This document shows, piece by piece, positions 1-10,900 of a stretch of DNA of 64,000 nucleotides. The notes beneath the pieces were generated by a model. That model saw only the letters and a program-made list of their open reading frames with translations. It ran no database searches and was not told the DNA's origin. Position 1 is the first letter of the stretch. Each line of letters begins with the position of its first letter. Source of the stretch: Meghimatium bilineatum (taxonomy: Eukaryota > Mollusca > Gastropoda > Stylommatophora > Philomycidae); NCBI GenBank assembly GCA_034231615.1, contig CM067311.1, forward strand, positions 21,146,173-21,210,172, written 5' to 3'. A program made the position numbers and the translations under genes.

Positions 1-190
1 TCCATTGATGAGCAATTTTCTGTACTATTCCCATGTACAGAATGTGTTATTGCCTCATTGTTCCTCAAACTGATTTTGGTTAACCATTGTTTCTGGAGGT
101 TTAAACTCCTGCATTAGTAAGATTTAGACCAGAGAATTGAATGTGTCATGTCATGGTTTACAGATTGACTGCAATACCTGTTCCTTTTGG
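1..190. repeat. 190-bp exact direct repeat, copy 1
   Basis: Identical base for base to 4279-4468. It begins at the first base of the window, so the repeat may extend to the left. It includes an R1 fragment. Confidence 0.97.
102..178 (-). repeat. R1 fragment
   Basis: Matches the 3' part of R1 (AAACTCCTGCA...GTCATGGTTTACAG). It lies inside the 190-bp segment that is repeated at 4279-4468. Confidence 0.55.
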
Positions 191-235
191 CCCGATGCAT
201 TTTTTAAATTCAATATTTCTGTTCATGTTGTGTCT

Positions 236-490
236 ATTCTTCTTCTTTGTTTAACCTCAAACTCCTGCAAATCAGCAGGATGCAATCCAGAGAATGGAAT
301 GTGCTATGTTTATAGTTTAGCTGCCATATCTGATCTTTTCAGCCTGACACATCTGACTTCAGTATGGCTTTTCGGTAACTTGGACTCTATGGAATGGGAT
401 AGCCAACTCCGCCCCATAACCTCCTTAGTTGCATCTTACAACATTCTTGACAGGTAACAGTGTCGCCATTCTTCGCTCCTATTGTGAGCT
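236..490 (-). repeat. R1 element, diverged
   Basis: Covers most of R1: a TTCTTCTTTG tail remnant, the AATCAGCAGGATGCAATCC block, CCTGACACATCTGACTTCAG and CATAACCTCCTTAGTTGC. Confidence 0.75.
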
Positions 491-844
491 GTGGTAACCT
501 ACTGGTGATGTTATGTCTATATTTCCTGATAAAAACCGCATATGCCACAATGTAGTCTCTGTCTCACTTAAGTTTTAATTGTTATTGTCATTAGACTTCT
601 TTCTCATAACATATTACTGCTTATCATTAATTATAGTGACATCTGCAAGGAAGTTTTTTGTCGCCTAGATCTGTTAAATGATGGGTTGTCCAACCACTCT
701 GCCCTTCCTAACTCACTATTTACACACATGGTGGAGAAAATTGTTATGATTCTGTGCTCCATTTTCAGGCCCAACAACGCACTAGTGAGAAGTCCATATT
801 AGATCATGTTTCATGATAGTGTCAATGTGTAGAATATGTTTCTA

Positions 845-1140
845 TTCATTTGCAGTCTTTGTGTTACTAGAGCCTGAAGGAGAAGCAAAAAATATCAATA
901 CTTTTACCTGCAATGCATAACTTAGATGGAGACTAAGGAAGTTTTGAGGGTAGGGATTGACTGTCCTATCTCATAGAGAGTCAAAGTGGTCCAGAAGCTA
1001 TGCTGAAGTCAGATATATCAGGTTGAAAGGCACGGATTTCCCAGCCAGCTGTAAACCATGATACAATGCATTTCACTATCCGTGCTACATCTTGCTAAAC
1101 TACAGTAGTTTGAGAACGAAAGCAGCAGAAGAAGAAAGAA
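845..1140 (+). repeat. R1 element, diverged, with GAA tail
   Basis: Reads in R1 order from GAGAAGCAAAAAATA through ATGCTGAAGTCAGATATATC to GCAGAAGAAGAAAG. Confidence 0.75.
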
Positions 1141-1439
1141 CAGGCCACCTCATCTTAAATGTTAGTGATGCAAGGTTTCTAACATTTTCCCAGTTGTACA
1201 TGCTATTTGATTACTTAAATTTCATTCATATATATAAAATGATGGAACAAGACACATCCAAACTGTGCACTAATTGTTCCTGAATACAGTAATCAAAGAC
1301 AATCTCTATCATAGAAATCCTTGTAAAGTGCCAACAAGAAGAAATGAATAATATTATGAAAGAACAATGAATTGAATATATGCTGCACATAGAACCTGTT
1401 AGGAAATCTGCTCTAATATGGAGCAGAATGTTTCTGGGG

Positions 1440-1615
1440 GTTCTTCACATTCATTCTAAAACTACTTCTGATTAACAGGATGTAGTACGGTGACATGGTT
1501 TACAGCTTAGCTGCGATATTTGTGCATTTCAGCCTGCATACATCTGACTACATACAGTATGGCTCACTTTGATCTACTATTGGATGGGACAGCGAATTCC
1601 ACCAAAAAATCAATT
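1440..1615 (-). repeat. R1 element, partial
   Basis: Contains GATTAACAGGATGTAGTACG, ACATGGTTTACAGCTTAGC and TTGGATGGGACAGCGAATTC, all R1 blocks. Confidence 0.7.
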
Positions 1616-2511
1616 TAATTGGTCTGTTGTGATCTTCATTGATGCCCTTGACAAATCAGATTACCAATTACTACAAGCTCCACTTCAGCATGTGCATTAT
1701 GAAGATATCTAATATTATTTGATTGTGAAATCATTGTTTTAAAGACTTCACTATTAGATAAGTGAACAGATTGGTTTTCTCAGAACTGAAGATTGATTGA
1801 TTATGAACTGATATCACTGCTTTCCTGGCAAACCCATAGGTGTTCAGTCTTCCCGAGCACACCATTAGTATTGCATACTGATTCTCCAACTCAAATTCTG
1901 CATATATATCCTTCTTTAATTAGTCTGTTTGAGATACAGGCAGTGCATTGACGCCATAGCATAGCCTATGGATCATTTAAAATACTAGAAACCTTTAGAA
2001 AAATATTAATGATTCATCACTGTAGGCTAATAGGTAAGTGGAAAAAGGTAAGGGTTATCTTACAACTGTAGACTCCTAAATAAGTGAAAAATTAAGGTGG
2101 TTTTTTTTTTAAAAGAGTATTTATCATCATCAAATCCATAACCCTTCAGGGCCATAGGGGTGCCACTCTGGAAATATCAAAACAAAAATTTAACCGTGCC
2201 TCTCTGCTCTCAGTTCCTTGTTTAAGTGTGGAGAATCTTAATCCTGTTCACTCCTTAATATTATCAATCCATACTTTCTTTTGGTGCTCATCTTCTTGCT
2301 CCCTTAACTGTTCCCTGTAGGATAGTTTTGGAAAGGGAATCATGCCTCATGATGTGGCTAAACCATAGAGAACTGTAGTTTTGTTATTGTAACACTCTCC
2401 ACCTTGTTGGGTATCCTCTGATAATTTGGTTATTGATAATTGTACAAATTCAGCTTTTCAGTGAAGATCCTATCAGAAACATTAATTATTCTACATATTT
2501 CACCCTTGTGT

Positions 2512-2780
2512 TGTCAGGTACCAAATGAGGAGCAAAGAATATCCACACTTTCACTGGAGATGCATGTTGAGGAAGTGACTGTGAAGGTTTTGAAGGTGGG
2601 AGATTAGCTGTCACATGTCATAGAGGGTCAAAGTGACCCAGAAGTCATGCTTAAGTCAGATGACATCAGGTTGTTAGACACGGATTGCCCATCCAGCTGT
2701 AAGCTATGACACATCGCATTTCATCCTCCGGATTACATGCTGCTAATTTGCTGGAGTTTGAGAATGAACGCAGGAAAAGA
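2512..2780 (+). repeat. R1 element, diverged
   Basis: R1 blocks in order: AGGAGCAAAGAATA, GGGTCAAAGTGACCCAGAAG, CATGCTTAAGTCAGATGAC and GGAGTTTGAGAATGAACGC. Confidence 0.75.
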
Positions 2781-3009
2781 TTCTGCATTTATATGGTCTA
2801 AATATAAATTTATTTGGCCTTATGGTCTAAATATTTCTTTAACTATGTAGTTTAATCATGGCAACAGGCAAGTTGAAGAGCAGTAGGGGTAGGAGAAGAC
2901 CAAGAGAGACGATTCTGGGCAGTTTTGCATTGTAGCATAGGAGAACATCGGTATAAACAGAAGATGGCATGGACTATAAGAATAAATTATTCACAAAACA
3001 GAAGGTTGT

Positions 3010-3155
3010 AGATGCTGTGACATGTACAGGAAGGATTTTGATTGTACCTTCGAAAGAAAAAATTATGTCCTAACCATGGTTTGAACCCAGGATGTCAAGG
3101 GTCTGAGAAAGGCGTTTACCACACGTCCATGTGCTCCACCATGTAAGTATATATG
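3010..3155 (-). mobile_element. tRNA-derived SINE
   Basis: Minus strand B box GGGTTCAAACC near 3088 and A-box region GGACGTGTGGTAAACGCC. The tail GACATGTACAGGAAGGATTT matches the copy at 16.8 kb. Confidence 0.7.
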
Positions 3156-3645
3156 GTTGGGTAAATGGAAGAAATAACCTTGCCTCTTACAGTTGCTAAA
3201 GTTTTTTATTTTCCTTTTAGCAATATTTCCCTTGTCCCTTCATTCTTATAATAAGGAAATTGCACAATATACCAGTAGTACAAGTATTATTTTTTATACT
3301 TCATAGCTGTCAACTTATTTTTGCATAAATCCGTATTTTTAAAATTTATTTCCATCCGTATTTAAAAAAATGTATTTCCGTATTTCAATAAAAACGTCAG
3401 TTTTTTGCACCAAAAAAACCCCCATTATTTTTTGTTTGCCACTCGATATGTGCATGTGAGATAAAAATGTCAGCATTAGCAATGATTAATAGAAAATTTA
3501 ACACTAAATGCCTTTTTAAACAGTTTTTACAAAAATATTGCTTGGGGAGAGGGAAGAGGGGTGCGCTGAAGTCTGTATCAATATGGAAAATTCGCACTAG
3601 TTGACCTATGTACTTCAGTCTATACACAGATTCCTGATTTTTTTC

Positions 3646-3667
3646 ATATATATATATATATATATAT
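3646..3667. repeat. (TA)n microsatellite
   Basis: Eleven TA units. Confidence 0.95.
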
Positions 3668-4220
3668 CAGCTTATATTAAAAAATCTGCAGTAGGAAGGT
3701 AGGAAAAAAAGCAGCACTGACCAATGTCACAGCACCATTAACAATTAATGTCCACATATGAACTGAATGACAGGAGAATGTAAATGGTAACACATAAAGA
3801 TGTAGGAATGAAGATGACTTAAGGTTTGCTGACTCTTGCTAATACTTGCTGAGAGAATGCATGTATAATGCCCATCATACACTGCCACTATACTGCTATT
3901 AAGAATAAACAATCATGAGTGCAGTATTACTTGGATGGAGATGTTGATTTTGAAGTTAAATTGTCTGAAAATAATAGTGGAATCTCTCTATAGTGCATAC
4001 ACCACATTTTGCTATTCAACAACATTTTAAAAAACCCGCAATTATATGTATTCTTTATTGTGTATACTGTATATAGGGAATTTCTGTTATTACATACATA
4101 TTTCATCTGTCAGAACCAAGTTGTTATAATGGGGTTTGACTGTGTATAGGTCATCACATGGTACAGTCCGCACAATTCTAGATATGTTTAAGTGCCTTTA
4201 AGCATTTCATCTCAAGAATA

Positions 4221-4270
4221 GTATATATATGTATATATATATATATATGTGTGCGCGCGCACGTGCGCGT
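4221..4270. repeat. TA and GC dinucleotide microsatellite
   Basis: TA repeats followed by GTGTGCGCGCGCACGTGCGC, directly before the 190-bp repeat. Confidence 0.95.
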
Positions 4271-4278
4271 TCTTCTCT

Positions 4279-4468
4279 TCCATTGATGAGCAATTTTCTG
4301 TACTATTCCCATGTACAGAATGTGTTATTGCCTCATTGTTCCTCAAACTGATTTTGGTTAACCATTGTTTCTGGAGGTTTAAACTCCTGCATTAGTAAGA
4401 TTTAGACCAGAGAATTGAATGTGTCATGTCATGGTTTACAGATTGACTGCAATACCTGTTCCTTTTGG
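4279..4468. repeat. 190-bp exact direct repeat, copy 2
   Basis: Identical to 1-190; the match ends at CCTTTTGG, after which the two copies differ. It is preceded by a TA/GC microsatellite. Confidence 0.97.
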
Positions 4469-4967
4469 TATGGGGTGTTAAAGGCTTTGAGTAGAGGTGG
4501 AACACTGCAGGAAATTCAAGAGGCAGAAAGAACAAAAGGAGAAATCTATTTTCTCTCATCTTGACCTCAAGACATACTACATTCCTGCAACAGGTTTGTC
4601 AGATTCCAGATTAAGCATCAGCTTATTTGAGGACTCAAACCAAACTTGACCTTTTTCAGTACCATGCTCATCTTTGCTTGCAGAGAAGGAACAGTATCAT
4701 CTTATACTCAGTTATATATGAAATCATAGAAAGCACAACATTTTGCACTGTGATATATATCCATCATGGTCCAGTGTATCGATCTTCAATGAGAACTTTG
4801 TTGTTTGACATAGAGCAACACATTACGACTTCCGGTAGTGACGTCCGTTGATGGAGGGTGTTTCTCTAATCAAGTCTGGGTCATTCTGTCAATCGTTGGA
4901 TTAATCAACTAACATCATAAAGTCCAGACCGATTTGTGTAACAGAAGTCAGTTCATTCCAATTCTTT

Positions 4968-5168
4968 TTTCATTCAAACGAATTATTGTGTGTCAAACTG
5001 TGTTACAACATCGGATATTTAAGACAGCACGTGTGATTTCTCTTCGTCATCATTGCGAGATTGTCATACAGTCAGATCTAGTTACAATTCTTGTTCATTC
5101 AAACGGATCATTTTGTGACACTGTATTACAACATCAGATATTCATGATAGCATATGTGATTTCTCTTC
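4968..5168. repeat. Two-unit direct repeat, period about 125 bp
   Basis: TTCATTCAAACGAATTATTG to GTGATTTCTCTTC at 4968-5046 recurs with changes at 5093-5168. Confidence 0.75.
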
Positions 5169-5179
5169 TCACATACGCA

Positions 5180-6972
5180 CTTTTAGACAAAGAAGTAAAA
5201 GCAATCGCTAGAAAGGACAGGCACAATTATATAAACAACTTATCATTGGAAGCTGAATCAGCCTCAAAACACAACAACAGCAAGATACTACACCACTTAT
5301 CCCAAACACATCTATTATAGACAAAAATGGCAAAGTTCTAACAACAACTGAACAACAAAAAGCAAAGATGGGCCGAACATTTCCAAGATCTTCTTAACAG
5401 ACCACCACCCCAATCTACTCCAAATCTAGAGGAAGAGGAAACAATGCCACCATTAGAGGCTTCGATAGAAAATTTCACCCTTGAAGAGTTAAAACAAACC
5501 ATTAAGAAATTAAAAAACAATAAAGCAGCAGGTCAAGATGACATCACAAGTGAAATGTTAAAAGCAGCAAATGATAATACCTTGTCATTTTTACTGGATA
5601 TTTTCAATATGATTTGGAAAAACAAATGCCCACCCCAATAATGAAAAATGGCATCATCATCAAATTACCAAAAAAAGGAGACCTAACAAATTGTGATAAC
5701 TGGAGGGGAATCACACTGCTATCCGTACCTGGCAAAATTCTTTGTAATATGATGCTTGCAAGATTAAAGTCATCCTTAGACAAAAGACTTAGAGAAGAGC
5801 AGTCAGGCTTTAGACCAGGTCGTTCCTGCCTCGACCATATATTCACTTTTAGAACAATAATAGAAGAATGTCTAGAATTTAGATCTAATCTCATAATAAA
5901 CTACGTTGATTTTATTTTCAAAAAGCCTTCGACAGCATCCATCGACCATCGCTTTGGGAAATGTTAAAAATATACGGATTCCAAAATAAATATATAAATG
6001 TGATAAAATCATTCTATACCAACTCAAAATGATGTGTTAGAACAGAAAAAGGCAATTCAGAATGGTTCCCTGTGATTACTGGTGTTAAACAAGGCTGTCG
6101 TATGTCACCATTACTATTCAATATCGCTATTGACTGGGCTATGAGAAAAAGCACATCCAACACAAATTTAGGAATCAAATGGATAAATAAAACAACATTA
6201 GACGACCTGGATTTTGCCAATGATCTTGCACTATTGAGTGAAAACCATCAAGATGCACAAACAAAAACTGATAGATTAAAACACATTGCAGGACAAATAG
6301 GTCTCCAAATCAATTCATAAAAATCTTTCTGAAAAAGGAGGACAACAACTTAAAAAAGTACCGGAATTTATCTAGGAAGCAAATTAACACTCGACGATGA
6401 TGTCATGCCAGAAATTACAATTCGCGTTGCCCTAGCATCAAGTGCATTTAACAGACTGTCTAATATCTGGAAGTCAAAGTCAATCTGCACACTCACAAAA
6501 TGCTCTTATTTAATTCCTGCATTATTCCGGTGCTATCATATGGATGTGAGAGCTGGAAAAGCTCTTTATCTTCAGAAAAGAAATTACTGAGTTTCGAGAA
6601 CAAATGTCTTCGTAGGATAATTAACACCCATTGAGGTGAATCAAATCGAATGATAAAATCAGAGAAGAGACACATCAAAATTTCATCACAGATGTTATCA
6701 GAAAATGCAGTTGGTCCTACATCGGGCATGTCCTTTGCGCAGACACCAACAGAATACACCACCAATCTCTTGAATGGATACCTACAGGCAAAAGAGCAAG
6801 GGGTAGACCAAAAGAAACACTCAGAAGAAAATACTTAGAGAAAGTAAAACAACCAATATTCATACTATTCAAGAACTGCACAGAATAGCTTTGAACAGAC
6901 AGAATTGGAGAGATCTGACCTCTGCCCTATGCGCTAACTTCAGCACAAAAGGAACATGAATGAATGAATGCA
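5180..6972 (+). mobile_element. LINE fragment (RTE/CR1-like RT), GAAT tail
   Basis: RT blocks in order: LEELKQTIKKLKNNKAAGQD, GDLTNCDNWRGITLLSVPGK, EEQSGFRPGRSCLDHIFTF, ITGVKQGCRMSPLLFNIAID and L-D-F-A-N-D. The catalytic F-A-D-D is F-A-N-D. Several frameshifts and stops follow. The 3' end is a short (GAAT)n run at 6956-6971. The endonuclease is missing, so it is 5' truncated. Confidence 0.88.
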
Positions 6973-7399
6973 TTACACTTTTGAATCGGATTGTGATTAC
7001 TTCAGTACCCAGGTCACATAAGCAAGGATTCATACCATCAACTTTCTAGTTGTGATTAGTAAATTTTCTGGTTTTGTACCAATGACAACAGATTAAAACA
7101 TCATCTTTACCACAATTACATTATTGGTAAAACAGATTCTTACACGTGACACTGAGCCCATGACAACTGAGCATATTTTGCAGATCTGTCTACTGTTCAA
7201 AGAAATAGCAGGCCTTTCTATTTCCTTTCAAAAAACTTTTAGGGAGGTTCAGAATTACTTTATCATATTTCTTCATTCATACAAATAATCAATGTTGACA
7301 TTTGAGAGTACACAAGAAAAAGAAATGACTTACATAAACACAGAATACATTCAATTTTTTAATGAAAGACATTTGGTGACTTCTTTCAGAAAGTTTTTT

Positions 7400-7405
7400 T
7401 TTATT
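7400..7405 (-). terminator. Candidate poly(A) signal for the EF2-like gene
   Basis: AATAAA on the minus strand, about 340 nt after the stop codon. It is the first canonical hexamer I found downstream. The transcript end is not proven. Confidence 0.3.
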
Positions 7406-7529
7406 AATTCATTTGAAAAATTCAAATGACCTTGCTTTAAAAACAATCATAATTAAAATAAGTGTAGAAAAATACTTGAATGAGATGTTGCATTATTTGC
7501 TAGTAAATTGCTTAAACACTGAAGATGTA

Positions 7530-7588
7530 TGCAGTTACTTGAGTATTGCACACAATGAATGCAGTTACTTCAGTATTGCACACAATGA
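7530..7588. repeat. Two-unit 30-bp direct repeat
   Basis: GCAGTTACTTGAGTATTGCA and CACAATGA, repeated once with one change. Confidence 0.75.
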
Positions 7589-7745
7589 CAATAAACAACC
7601 AAAATAAACAGTTACATTAATATAGGAACATATCTCAAAAGTTCAACACATAGAAGGATTAATGCCAAAATACACATTCCATATAATTTTTTAAAAATTA
7701 AAACGAAATAGAAAAAAATTCTGATATGTATTGGCTTGTGGTAAT

Positions 7746-7939
7746 CTACAGCTTGTCTAGTACACTGTCTAAGGATGGGATAGCTAATGATAAACCCTTT
7801 CTTTGTCTGATGGTAGCTACAATTTCAGCAGCTTTTGATCCTGCAGTCAAGGGGTCTCCAGGCAGAATTTGCCAGTGATCGAAAATGCACTGGGGGAAAG
7901 CCTGTCCACTTGTTTGAGATTTGAGCTCTTCAGAAAATC
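7746..7939 (-). CDS. EF2-like terminal coding exon
   Basis: Encodes G-F-S-E-E-L-K-S-Q, then [20 protein letters not shown] and ends [11 protein letters not shown] with TAG. The universally conserved C-terminal L-D-K-L of eukaryotic EF2 is present. Acceptor TTCTGAAG. Confidence 0.94.
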
Positions 7940-10900
7940 CTTCAGAAATAAAGAACAATTATGCAATAAGTCAAAAAATGAATTGTTACTGTAGACAGTT
8001 TGCTACACACATTAATTACAATAATACACACAATAATTGTGCTGATACTTTTTACTCTTTTATTAAAATATACATGACAGTATTCTATTATCTTTGATTG
8101 AAACTCAGTGTAAATATGACTACTTAGGAGCACTGGAACTGTGTAAATATGACTACTTAAGCCCTTGGCTTAAATTATTGGCAACAATTTGAGTGTATTA
8201 TTATTGTACAGTCTAATTTATGAATTTACAAGGATAATACTTCTTTATATTATGGAGGAAACTTAAAAACCTTTATATATATATTCGTCTCGCAATAGGA
8301 AACATTATTTCAAATAAATAATAATAATAATCCATTTGATTCCGGATGCAAAGTTTTTCCTATCAGTAATATGCTTGTCAGCACATTTATTTGTCTCATC
8401 ACAAATCTGCTGTGTAATAGTATCATGTGATACACATTCAAAGATTCTTAAAATGATTGCATGATCAATGTTTTGAACTAGTACACAATTATTTCTAGAA
8501 AATGTGGACCATTACTGTATCACATGTCTGACCACGAATTTGAAATGTGCGCTGCATATATCATCTGAATTACCAATATCCTCCAATAAGTACTAGCATA
8601 ACAATGCAAATTAACACTTTCTAAATCACTTGCTGAAATTGAGTGAGCTTTGGCATATTTGTAGGTCAAGGAAAAATGGTTACACAAAGAAAGGTCATCT
8701 GTGTCAATACACAGAGGTAGAAATTAAGCTTACAAACATGTACAATTACATAATAATCTCAACTTAAGAGCACTGACACTGTAAATATGACCACTTAAGA
8801 GCACTGAAACTCAGTTTAAACATGACTACCATATAACTTCGATTATTAACCGACCTGTTTATAAGCCAACCATGTGACTTTACTCAAAGACAAAAGCCAT
8901 AACCCTGTGTATTAACCGAGATGGAAAAAAATGAGAAATTAGAGGCAATAACAATTTTGTGAAAGCAACACAATAGGGATTTCCAGTGATTGAATAGTTA
9001 TACCATCAATATTGGTGAAGGTTTATTGAAAGTCAGCACTGTTTTTGATTGGCTTGTAAAAATAGGAATAAAAATGAGTGGGAAAACAAGAAAACATGAT
9101 TTACTGTAGTGTGATGTATGGCAGATGAAATACATCTGCTGCCTCTGATAATTTTTAAGCACAAGATAGCCTAAGGGAGCTAAGTTCCCTAGTGGGGTCT
9201 GCACCATCAGTAATGCACTGAATGAAAGTGAAGATAAGGCAATCTTTCACGAATAAGGAGATGACGATGTTATTAGTGATGTTGAGGATGACAATACCTA
9301 CCCCCATATTGCCACGACAGAAGATGAATTCCATGAACTGCTTGGGAATTCAGACACTGATTCAAGCTTTGAGGGATATCAGTGATTTTTGTGTGGGATT
9401 GTGCGATGATTGATTTATTTAATGCAAGATCTGGCGAAATTTACAGGTGCCAAAAAGTTTTTTATTCTAAAAATTTTTAGGTAATTTGTAGAAAATGTCA
9501 TTGAACCAATAGATAAGCCAGCCAACCCCCCCCCCCCCCCCCCCACTACCTGAGTAGCGGTGAAAGGGAAACGAATTTAGGCTTATACACGAACATATAA
9601 AGTACTTAGGAGTACTAAAACTCTGTAAATATGACTGCATAAGAGCATTAAAATTCAGTGTCAATACAACTGATTACTTAAATGCATTACTTGGGCACAT
9701 ATATGGATTCATTTTCTGCATTAACATCTATTAAAATTTTTCTAGTTAAAAATATTAAAAAATAAATATTATATAAATAAATCTGGATAGGTTACCCCCA
9801 AAAAAGTATTAAGCTACTTATAAGATAATGGAAGAAATAATAATAAAGAAATAGGACACTACAAATTACTGTTTTGGTCAAATTATCATCATCAGGTGCC
9901 ATGCGAACTGATGTAGGTGATCATGAATCTCCATTACTTTTTATTTCCAATATTTTTTATCAGGATCATTGTTGACTCTTTGCACTCTTACCTATTTTCT
10001 CATATTGTCATCCTCAATCTCGCCTGTTGTAACTATGTTCTCCAGTCATCCCTGTCTCATACTGTCCTATTATATCCAAACTATTGTATTTCTATTTTAC
10101 AGTAGGCCCCTCATCTAATGTTTACGTTATTTGGCCCAACACATTAATGTGCAGTAATCATTTTGTTAGGGTTTGCATTCCCCAGCTAGTGGGGTGTCCT
10201 AATTGTTTACAGGGCACGATCCTTGTACTGACTCAACACAAGGATTGTCCATGAGCATGACAATTCCCTCAAGCACTGAACCCTTTTGTCTTAGAATAAT
10301 CTTAGATAAAGAATTTGTTAAATCATTTTAGATAATAGATTTTATCTATGCTCAAGATCTTAGCATTGTACGTACTTTGACAAATTTCACATGATGCACT
10401 TACCAAAGGCTTCATTGACAGGCAAATGAGCTTTAACAGTGCATAAAGGAGACCCAGAATGATGAAGCTGCTCTACCACTATTCCTCTTCTCTTGGACAA
10501 CACACTCATGACACTGCCCATTACTGAAGTGGGACACTATTAGAATAAATATTATTACATTTAAACAACTTACAAGCAGTGACAAAATCAAAGTATTTCA
10601 TGTTTAAGTTCTTTAGAAAATCATTTCTTTTATTCTTCTTCATTTTAGTTCATTCTAAAAATCCTACAGATTAACAGGATGTAGTCCAGAGAACAGAATG
10701 CATTGTGTCTTGGTTTACAGTTAACTGCAATTTCTGACACAACCAACTTCAGCATGGCAACTGGGTCACTTTATATGAAAGGGATAGCTAACTCCACTTC
10801 AAAATCTCAGTCACCTCTTGTAACACAACAGAAGGTAAATAGTGTCACTATTCTTTGATCCCCTTTCAGTTCTGGTAACACAGGTATTTGCTTTTACTGG

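Larger units (their letters stand above)
6973..7745. other. Region 3' of the EF2-like gene
   Basis: AT-rich 3' UTR or flank with the candidate poly(A) signal and a 30-bp direct repeat. No other feature seen. Confidence 0.5.
8100..9665. repeat. Clusters of a ~33-bp motif at three sites
   Basis: Variants of TGTAAATATGACTACTTAAG plus AGCACTGAAACTCAG occur twice each at 8105-8160, 8764-8830 and 9600-9665. Confidence 0.65.
7940..10403. other. Last EF2-like intron
   Basis: Holds the 33-bp motif clusters, the acidic coding remnant and the poly-C run; 9670-10403 shows nothing further. Confidence 0.6.

Noticed and set aside
137-457. 106-codon open frame
   Set aside because: It overlaps an R1 repeat and the 190-bp duplication and resembles no protein; it is a chance frame in repeat sequence.
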